The notes beneath the pieces were generated by a model. That model searched no databases, was not told where the DNA came from, and saw only the letters and a program-made list of their open reading frames with translations. 21,163 bases of DNA, taken from CANLBN01 sp047638515 (lineage in GTDB: Bacteria > Pseudomonadota > Gammaproteobacteria > Pseudomonadales > Cellvibrionaceae). This document shows positions 6,864 through 12,430 of this stretch, piece by piece (position 1 is the stretch's first letter; the number at the start of each line of letters is the position of its first letter). The translations under genes and the position numbers were made by a program. Where the stretch lies: assembly GCA_047638515.1 (NCBI GenBank), contig JBLIME010000017.1, positions 1 through 21,163 on the forward strand. Reading direction: 5' to 3'.

Positions 6864-6962
6864 GCTAGCGCCCCATTAAGAGGTTTTTAATTGTTGGTTA
6901 AAATGTGAAGAGAAGCGGAATCTAACCAACAGTTAAAAGTACTGCTGAATGGCTTGTTAGGC
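6864..6962 (-). repeat. attC: attC-like integron recombination site
   Basis: Read on the minus strand, this 99-base element opens GCCTAACAAG, matching the attC R'' consensus RYYYAAC. The TAA inside it is the stop of the preceding TauE-type gene, as is usual in cassettes. The two halves are complementary at both ends. GCCTAACAAGCCATTCAGCAG pairs with the far end (complement of 6864-6884), with mismatches and one extra base. A perfect nine-base inner repeat, TGTTGGTTA (6892-6900) and TAACCAACA (6923-6931), encloses a 22-base loop. The far R' box reads GCTAGCT rather than GTTRRRY, so the site may be partly decayed. Length and architecture suit chromosomal-integron attC sites. Confidence 0.65.
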
Positions 6963-7736
6963 GAAAGTCATCCATCCCATTCCATGAGAGTATTTAACTA
7001 ACAGACCAGTACACATTAATACGACGATAACTCTTAAATATTCAGAGTTAACTTTAAAAAGTAAGTGGGAACCTAGCCACGCCCCAATCACCTGCCCTAG
7101 CATCACTATTATTCCAACGACCCAAATAACTTGACCCGCTGCCAGAAAAATAATTAAAGACGCTATGTTGGTTGAAAAATTAAGAGATTTAGCTATCGCT
7201 GTTGACGATATTATTTCATGACCTTTGCAAGAAACGCCCGCTAAAGTAAAAAATGAACCTGTGCCAGGACCAAACATTCCGTCATAAACGCCAATTGAAG
7301 GAATAATAATATTTTTATACTTACGATCTGATACATGCGTTTTATCAGAGGGTGGTTTTGATTTAGGTGAAATTAAAAAATACACTGCTATAAATAAAAG
7401 GACAATAGGTATCACAAAAGACAAAATGTCAGTGTCAATAAATTGCACTATGATTGTACCTATTACAGCACCAATAAAAGCAGACTTCATCAGTGGTTTA
7501 TTTTCAGTTAAGTTGATTTTATTTTTTTTGATTAGGATATAAGTTGCTGTAGCCGTTCCCATACTACCTTATAACTTATTGGTACCTAATGCTGCCAAGG
7601 GAGGTATGTCACTCAAAATTAAAGCAGGAATAGAAATTAAGCCTCCCCCTCCAGCTAATGTATCTAGTAAGCCAGCAAAAATTGCTACAAAAAATAAGAG
7701 TGATAATAACTCGAGTGAAAAATTTGCAAACTCCAT
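6957..7736 (-). pseudogene. TauE/SafE-family sulfite/organosulfonate exporter, one nonsense codon
   Basis: A 259-residue membrane permease of the TauE/SafE (YfcA-like) family, which exports small sulfur-containing or organic anions. From ATG at 7736 the minus strand reads MEFANFSLELLSLLFFVAIF, then AGLLDTLAGGGGLISIPALI with the family's DTLAGGGGLISIPAL signature. ALGTNKL follows, then a stop, then GSMGTATATYIL. Relatives have ALGTNKLQGS at this point, so a CAA glutamine codon has become TAA (complement of 7569-7571). The rest is intact: the second family repeat GVYDGMFGPGTGSFF and AKSLNFSTNIASLIIFLAAG are present, and it ends GWMTFA at the attC stop. A restart at ATG 7562 would lack the first helices and the signature. 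The start follows AGAAGGA by seven bases and lies just after the upstream attC-like site, as in a gene cassette. Confidence 0.85.
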
Positions 7737-7751
7737 GCGGGTATCCTTCTC

Positions 7752-7838
7752 GCCTAAACGCCTTACTAAACGGTGAAAAATTGTTGGCTAAAATTGCGAG
7801 AAACGAGCGCTAGCCAACTGTTTTTTGTCCGCTTAAGA
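7752..7838 (-). repeat. attC: Second attC-like site, between nuclease and TauE genes
   Basis: A long imperfect palindrome fills the 114-base gap between the nuclease stop and the TauE start. A perfect eight-base inner repeat, GTTGGCTA (7783-7790) and TAGCCAAC (7811-7818), has a 20-base loop. It is bordered by A-run/T-run pairing and by CTTAAGCGG against CCGTTTAGTAAG. The minus-strand end GGCGTTTAGGCG resembles an attC R' box (GTTRRRY) with one mismatch. The inner stem is nearly the same sequence as in the site at 6864-6962, so both belong to one family. The R'' end near the nuclease stop is degenerate. Confidence 0.5.
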
Positions 7839-7850
7839 AACTTATTATAT

Positions 7851-8651
7851 TCAATAGCCCTCACCGTGAATTACCAGTTTTAAGTTATTCGTATTCATCG
7901 ATTTAAAAAGTTGCTGTATTTTCACATTCAGCTTCTTTAGAAAAACCGGATCAACTTCCTCATTATCATGTGTGATTACCAGATAAATATATTTCTCACA
8001 TTGTGAGAGGGGTTCTATTGAGTTTAATTGGCTTTCCGCTTTTCTAAATACTTTCTCAAGAATTGGCTTAAGTTTTTCTGCAAGCCTTTCATTTGTTCTA
8101 ATAACGCTAGAATTACTCGTTGCATCGATAAAAGCATCTGAAATATTTTTGGTCTTGACCTCGCATAGAGCTGTCGACCCATTTCTTATACCTTTAAGGT
8201 CTGGAGTTTCTATTCCATTCTTTTTTGCACGCGGAATAAAACTGATCTTTTGATAGCCTATTGACTTTAGGAAAATGTAGCCCTTTGCTTCATTTAACTT
8301 ATCAAAAAGTTCTCTCCAACGGTTATTCTTATCTCGACTTATACATAATTTTTCAGCTTCATCTTTAAGAAATAACCAGGAAATTTCATCTAAGTCTGAA
8401 AGAGCGTTTTCATAAGGCAATAAGAATCTTTCAAATGACTCACTTTCATGCAGTTCATCGAACGAACTATGAAAATATGACTTTTTCTTTTCTCGATACA
8501 TATTACCAATTTCACTTAAACGTAAATATTTCGGCATGTTTACCTTTGAATATAACGCCTGCATAAACTGCGGAGTGAACTTGGCGTATTTTTGCAAAAA
8601 AGATGACAAGTTTACGGAGTCAGATTTGATGCGCTTCTTATGCTGTACCAT
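7851..8651 (-). CDS. Predicted PD-(D/E)XK-fold nuclease, cassette-borne
   Basis: A 266-residue soluble protein with no named family that I recognise, but with a clear nuclease core. NEAKGYIFLKSIGYQKISFI (120-139) is followed by PRAKKNGIETPDLKG (140-154), then ALCEVKTKN (161-169). This is the PD-(D/E)XK layout: a helix with E121, the P-D pair at 150-151, and E164-x-K166. The first 120 residues are charged and helical with no recognised domain. The chosen ATG (8651) overlaps the end of the preceding small ORF by 14 bases, which suggests translational coupling; the longer frame reaching 8726 would overlap that ORF much more. Such folds serve in restriction, anti-phage defence, repair and recombination. 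The cassette-like setting makes defence the leading guess, but nothing here names the target. Confidence 0.7.
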   Translation of the reverse strand: MVQHKKRIKSDSVNLSSFLQKYAKFTPQFMQALYSKVNMPKYLRLSEIGNMYREKKKSYFHSSFDELHESESFERFLLPYENALSDLDEISWLFLKDEAEKLCISRDKNNRWRELFDKLNEAKGYIFLKSIGYQKISFIPRAKKNGIETPDLKGIRNGSTALCEVKTKNISDAFIDATSNSSVIRTNERLAEKLKPILEKVFRKAESQLNSIEPLSQCEKYIYLVITHDNEEVDPVFLKKLNVKIQQLFKSMNTNNLKLVIHGEGY

Positions 8652-8869
8652 CGGCAAACCATTGCTTCCAGTCTTTTTCAAAAGAATCAGTAGAGTTATA
8701 TACCCTAAATATGTCACCGGCGACATTGCAGTAAGAGCGCTTCAGAACAACTCGACCAGACTGCGTAAGGATAGCTTTGGCAGCTGACTCAATTGAGTCA
8801 ATGACAACTCTAACTGCTATCGACCCTAGCATCCTCGAGGTCTGTAATATCAATTTGAATTTCGATCAT
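8638..8869 (-). pseudogene. Small ORF upstream of the nuclease, apparently frameshifted
   Basis: Two frames seem to make one small protein of roughly 75-80 residues. ATG at 8869 opens MIEIQIDITDLEDARVDSS and ends at TAG. A second frame overlapping it continues RVVIDSIESAAKAILTQSGR, VVLKRSYCNVAGDIFRVYNS, TDSFEKDWKQWFADGTA and stops at 8638, inside the start of the nuclease gene. The distance from 8869 to 8638 is 232 bases, one more than a multiple of three, consistent with a single-base indel near 8815-8835. Alternatives are a true start at TTG 8853 or ATG 8832, or programmed frameshifting. I recognise no domain. Its position between a 50-residue ORF and the nuclease suggests a partner or regulator. 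Confidence 0.45.
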
Positions 8870-8884
8870 GAGATTTAGTCTCTG

Positions 8885-9037
8885 TTACCGCACCTGGACA
8901 TCAAGAATGGTGCAATCAGAATACTGCTGTCGAAGCTTCTGTTCTGCATCTGGTTGGCTGGTGCCTTGCTTGACAATGTTTCCAACAATTCCACCACTTT
9001 TAGTTTTTACTTTGAATACATAAGTTTGTGTAGCCAT
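8885..9037 (-). CDS. 50-residue conserved-looking small protein, first gene of the nuclease module
   Basis: Too short for most gene callers, but convincing. ATG at 9037 follows AAAAGGAAAA by about four bases. The protein reads MATQTYVFKVKTKSGGIVGN, IVKQGTSQPDAEQKLRQQYS, DCTILDVQVR. The pattern is strand - turn - helix - strand: YVFKVKTKSGG, then a helix from SQPDAEQKLRQQY, then CTILDVQVR. This looks like a small alpha/beta fold. No membrane segment or catalytic motif is visible. It is followed after 15 bases by the next ORF of the module, so the three are probably co-transcribed. Function unknown; an inhibitor, sensor or DNA-binding partner for the nuclease would be guesses. Confidence 0.65.
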   Translation of the reverse strand: MATQTYVFKVKTKSGGIVGNIVKQGTSQPDAEQKLRQQYSDCTILDVQVR

Positions 9038-10018
9038 TTCGTTTTCCTTTTATCGAACCACTTCGTAAATAGCTTCTCTCTAGCGTGGTCGTAGACTGAA
9101 AAGAAGCATAACAGTATGATATTGAGGAAGCTTTCCCCAATATCATTATTCAGGGGATTCCTCATGTTTTTAGTAAGGTTTTCGAGAAAACCACTCTAAG
9201 CTTATGAGCTGACTTAAAAAAACAGAAGCTTGCTTATTGTTTAAATTTGCAAAGTGGGAAATTTTTACATTTGAATGGTAATAGTGTAATTCATGACCTA
9301 GTTGTGTCAATCGTTAACAATAAAAACTATTTAGATAGTAAGTACGATTGTGATGGATAGATTTTTCATGCGTTTTAATGCATACCTCCGTACTCTTAAG
9401 CGCTTTTTCTATTTTGCGTCGCAGACACATAACCGTTTATTCAATAGCCTAAAGCCTTCAATACCTTTGGTCCTTTATTGGGGTTTCAATTAACTCTGGC
9501 ATAGTCATTCATTTTTTGTCATTCAAAGAGATGCGAGCATTTCGACAGAAGTGAGTTTTGCAAAAAAGAGCCAAGGCCTGATCAAAAGGTTCATTCCTTT
9601 CGTCAAGGTTATAAATTATGAATCATAAAAATTAGCAAGTTGGCGCTTACTTCTAAGGCAGGGGGAAAATGATCTTTTTATTTGGGCTGAATTTTAAATG
9701 TAATTAATGTCTATTATCGAGTAAACATATTTGAAGTTTGGAAACGTCTTCATGAGGTCAATAATAGATACACCACATCTACTTAGAGAGTGAAATACAC
9801 AAATCTACCATGTCTCAGAAATTAACCTAGGGGAGGAGGAGTGATGGTTCAAGACTATTGCTAGGGTTTGCTAGGCTCGGTGTGTTCGGCTTAATGGGTC
9901 AGTAAGGCTCTGGGGAGTGCGTTCTTGGATATTTTAAGCTTCTAGCAGCCCTCAACCCTACTATCTATTTTATTGGTAGCTATTTTTTTGGTAGCGATAA
10001 CTCACGCTGCAAGTTAAG
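9038..10018. other. Gene-free stretch between nuclease module and tRNA
   Basis: No convincing ORF was found in this AT-rich kilobase. Contents: competing hairpins at 9118-9171, an inverted repeat TCTATTAT (9710-9717) with ATAATAGA (9761-9768), and a strong ribosome-binding-like GGAGGAGG (9832-9839). The last precedes an ATG (9844) that opens only six codons before TAG. There is no integrase gene or attI that I can see. Confidence 0.5.
9118..9171 (+). promoter_or_regulatory. Mutually exclusive hairpins, attenuator-like
   Basis: Structure one: GATATTG (9118-9124) pairs with CAATATC (9138-9144), extended by GGAA/TTCC across one mismatch. Structure two: TGAGGAA (9123-9129) pairs with TTCCTCA (9158-9164), enclosing CCCC (9135-9138) with GGGG (9153-9156), and is followed by TGTTTTT. 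They share bases and cannot coexist. Read on the plus strand this is an antiterminator/terminator pair, but no plus-strand gene follows. On the minus strand it lies in the probable leader of the 50-residue gene. Confidence 0.4.
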
Positions 10019-10095
10019 TGGTGGGCCTTCCCAGACTCGAACTGGGGACCTGACGATTATGAGTCGTATGCTCTAACCAACTGAGCTAAAGGCCC
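10019..10095 (-). tRNA. ileX: tRNA with anticodon CAU, probably Ile2 (lysidine-modified)
   Basis: A 77-base minus-strand tRNA including an encoded CCA. The acceptor arm GGGCCTT pairs with AAGGCCC. The D arm is AGCTCAGTTGGTTAGAGC, the anticodon arm is ACGA-CTCATAA-TCGT with CAU, and the T arm contains GTTCGAGTC. CAU may mean Met or the Ile2 tRNA that TilS converts to read AUA. Two points favour Ile2: acceptor pairs C4-G69 and C5-G68, reported as TilS determinants, and the position beyond rpoD, where E. coli has ileX. It is not initiator-like. Its 3' end points at the accessory region, a common integration target, although no duplicate of its 3' end occurs in this window. Confidence 0.93.
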
Positions 10096-10133
10096 TTAAC
10101 TTACTCTTTGTCGTCTAGCGGTGTAGAGTGCTC

Positions 10134-10166
10134 GACAGTCACTCTGCTACTTCATTAGTAGCTGTC
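10134..10166 (-). terminator. Hairpin between rpoD and the tRNA
   Basis: GCTAC (10146-10150) pairs with GTAGC (10158-10162) around seven bases. It can be extended by GACA (10134-10137) with TGTC (10163-10166), with seven unpaired bases on one side. No T-run follows. It may be a processing or stability element of the rpoD-tRNA transcript. Confidence 0.3.
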
Positions 10167-10172
10167 AAATAA

Positions 10173-10204
10173 CGCCTCTTCATTCGCTGTGAGATAAAGA
10201 GGCG
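10173..10204 (-). terminator. Probable rpoD terminator
   Basis: AAGAGGCG and CGCCTCTT (10197-10204 and 10173-10180) pair perfectly over eight bases with a 16-base loop, 21 bases past the rpoD stop. On the minus strand TTATTTG follows, a weak U-tract. Confidence 0.5.
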
Positions 10205-10224
10205 CACATGATACCTACTTTTTG

Positions 10225-12051
10225 CTATTCGTCCAAGAAACTTCTTAAGTGATCTGAGCGACTTGGGTGGCGCAACTTGCGAAGTGCCTTGGCTTCGATT
10301 TGACGAATACGTTCACGGGTCACATCAAATTGTTTACCAACTTCCTCGAGGGTGTGGTCGGTATTCATGTCGATGCCAAAGCGCATACGTAGTACTTTTG
10401 CCTCGCGAGCGGTGAGGCCAGCAAGTACTTCCCGGGTCGATTCCATAAGGCCAATGTCAGTGGTAGCTTCTACTGGTGAAATTATAGAGTTGTCTTTAAT
10501 AAAGTCGCCTAGATGCGAGTCTTCGTCGTCGCCAATGGGCGTCTCCATCGATATCGGCTCTTTAGCAATTTTAAGAACTTTGCGGACTTTATCTTCTGGC
10601 ATTTCCATGCGTTCGCCTAGCTCTTCTGGCGAGGGCTCACGTCCCATTTCTTGTAGCATTTGACGAGAGATACGGTTCAACTTATTAATCGTCTCAATCA
10701 TGTGCACAGGAATTCGAATAGTTCTGGCTTGGTCGGCAATCGAACGGGTGATTGCCTGTCGAATCCACCAGGTGGCATAGGTCGAGAACTTGTAGCCACG
10801 ACGGTATTCAAATTTATCGACAGCCTTCATGAGGCCGATGTTGCCTTCTTGAATTAGATCTAAGAATTGTAAGCCGCGATTCGTATATTTTTTCGCGATT
10901 GATATAACCAAGCGCAGGTTAGCTTCGACCATTTCTTTTTTGGCACGACGTGCACGTGCTTCGCCAATCGACATACGACGGTTTATTTCTTTAATGGTGG
11001 CAATATCTAAACCTGTGTCCTGAACTGCACGCATAAGTTTGCGTTGAGAGCGCGCAACTTCTTCCTGAAACTGGCGTAAGACGTCAGAGTAGTCGCGCTT
11101 TTTCTTGATGATGTCAGGAATCCACTCGGAATTAGTTTCATTACCTGGAAATTCTTTAATGAATGTTTTGCGTGGCATCTTCGCATCGCGCACACACAAC
11201 ATCATGATATTACGCTCTTCTTTGCGAACATCACGCAGAACGTTACGGGCAGCTACATACAGTGGCTCGAACTGACGCGGAGGTAGTTTGAAAAACTTTA
11301 AACTATCGCCAAGTGCTGTCAGTTCTTTGTCCGCTTGCTTGCTCTCGCGACCATGCTTGAGGATACATTTTTCAGTTTTATTCCATTGTTTTCTTAACGC
11401 GCCAAAACGTTCTTTGACCTCTTCTGGATCAAGACCCGTTTTTTCCTCTTCTTCCTCATCGTCGTCGTCATTACCTTCTGCTTTTTTTTCTGCAGCTTTC
11501 GCAGCCTGTGCAGCGGGACCTGCAGCGGGTACATGCTCAGTAGGATCTAACCAACCAGAGATCACATCGGGGATACGGCGTTCTTCTTTTTCGAGGAGCG
11601 CATACTCTTCGAGCAGACGCGCAACGGTATTGGGCCAATAGGCTAGGGCATGCATCAGGTCACGAGTACCTTCTTCGATGCGTTTTGCGATGGCAATTTC
11701 ACCTTCGCGAGTTAATAGCTCGACAGTTCCCATTTCGCGCATGTACATACGTACGGGATCAGTCGTGCGGCCGGCTTCGGTCTCGACCGCGGCAAGTGCG
11801 GCGGCGGCTTCAGCCGCGGCAATTTCATCAGCCGACGAGTCACCGTCGGTCATTAACACGTCTTCGGCATCGGGAGCGCTTTCGTACACGCGTATACCCA
11901 TGTCGTTAATCATCTGAATGATTTCTTCGATCTGATCTGGATCAGAAATGTCGTCGGGAAGGTGATCGTTCACCTCGGCATAAGTTAGATAGCCTTGGTC
12001 TTTACCGCGCGTAATCAGGTCTTTGATACGTGATTGTTGTGTTCCGGACAT
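10225..12051 (-). CDS. rpoD: Primary sigma factor RpoD (sigma-70)
   Basis: The housekeeping sigma factor, which directs RNA polymerase to -10/-35 promoters. At 608 residues it is close to E. coli RpoD (613). Region 1.1 is present (SRIKDLITRGKDQGYLTYAE). The first part of region 1.2 reads RTTDPVRMYMREMGTVELL. The non-conserved spacer carries an acidic run near residue 200. Region 2 is intact from about residue 374: ANLRLVISIAKKYTNRGLQF, then EYRRGYKFSTYATWWIRQAI and TRSIADQARTIRIPVHMIET. Region 4 ends with the helix-turn-helix TLEEVGKQFDVTRERIRQIE and the family C-terminus LRSFLDE. The ATG has a strong ribosome site (TTAGGAG) about six bases upstream. dnaG lies 379 bases upstream on the same strand, as in the macromolecular-synthesis operon. 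Confidence 0.99.
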   Translation of the reverse strand: MSGTQQSRIKDLITRGKDQGYLTYAEVNDHLPDDISDPDQIEEIIQMINDMGIRVYESAPDAEDVLMTDGDSSADEIAAAEAAAALAAVETEAGRTTDPVRMYMREMGTVELLTREGEIAIAKRIEEGTRDLMHALAYWPNTVARLLEEYALLEKEERRIPDVISGWLDPTEHVPAAGPAAQAAKAAEKKAEGNDDDDEEEEEKTGLDPEEVKERFGALRKQWNKTEKCILKHGRESKQADKELTALGDSLKFFKLPPRQFEPLYVAARNVLRDVRKEERNIMMLCVRDAKMPRKTFIKEFPGNETNSEWIPDIIKKKRDYSDVLRQFQEEVARSQRKLMRAVQDTGLDIATIKEINRRMSIGEARARRAKKEMVEANLRLVISIAKKYTNRGLQFLDLIQEGNIGLMKAVDKFEYRRGYKFSTYATWWIRQAITRSIADQARTIRIPVHMIETINKLNRISRQMLQEMGREPSPEELGERMEMPEDKVRKVLKIAKEPISMETPIGDDEDSHLGDFIKDNSIISPVEATTDIGLMESTREVLAGLTAREAKVLRMRFGIDMNTDHTLEEVGKQFDVTRERIRQIEAKALRKLRHPSRSDHLRSFLDE

Positions 12052-12168
12052 GAATGCTCCTAAGTAAGGGTTTGGCCGCTACTGATGGTAAAGTTGTAGG
12101 CTGTCTAAGTTGTCGATTAAGTCCGGCGTCTTTCTTACAGCTATATGTATAAAAAGTCGTAGCCAATA

Positions 12169-12211
12169 CCTGCATGCCCTGAAGCTGTAGCTTCTGGTGT
12201 CTAAGTGCAGG
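12169..12211 (-). other. Hairpin in the rpoD leader
   Basis: CCTGCA and TGCAGG close an outer stem; an inner GAAGC/GCTTC stem with a four-base loop lies inside, giving a two-part structure about 120-160 bases before rpoD. No T-run. It may affect rpoD mRNA processing or be a factor-binding site. Confidence 0.3.
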
Positions 12212-12338
12212 GGAAATTAATGATTCAAAGGCAAACCTAACGATATTCAGTAGTGTGTACAGAAATTCTGCAATAAACCGATCATTATAGTCGATTTATT
12301 CGTGTCGATTCCAGAGTAAGATGGTGGTGAAGCAATAT

Positions 12339-12393
12339 AATTCAAGGCATAACATCAATATTATTGTGTGTATTGCACGAATAGCCTTGAATT
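12339..12393 (-). repeat. Perfect ten-base inverted repeat between dnaG and rpoD
   Basis: AATTCAAGGC (12339-12348) and GCCTTGAATT (12384-12393) are exact complements separated by 35 bases. The spacer is AT-rich. It stands 38 bases past the dnaG stop and could form an RNA hairpin at the dnaG-rpoD junction, where E. coli has a known mRNA processing site. No U-tract follows, so simple termination is unlikely. Confidence 0.5.
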
Positions 12394-12430
12394 CTGCAAT
12401 AAATTATTAGTTGATGAATCATATGAGAGT

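Noticed and set aside
6343..9037. CRISPR array
   Set aside because: The repeated elements are two palindromes between genes, not regularly spaced direct repeats with spacers.
9100..9300. A third attC site upstream of the 50-residue gene
   Set aside because: GTTATGC on the minus strand resembles an R' box, but I could not find a pairing R'' end at the right distance.
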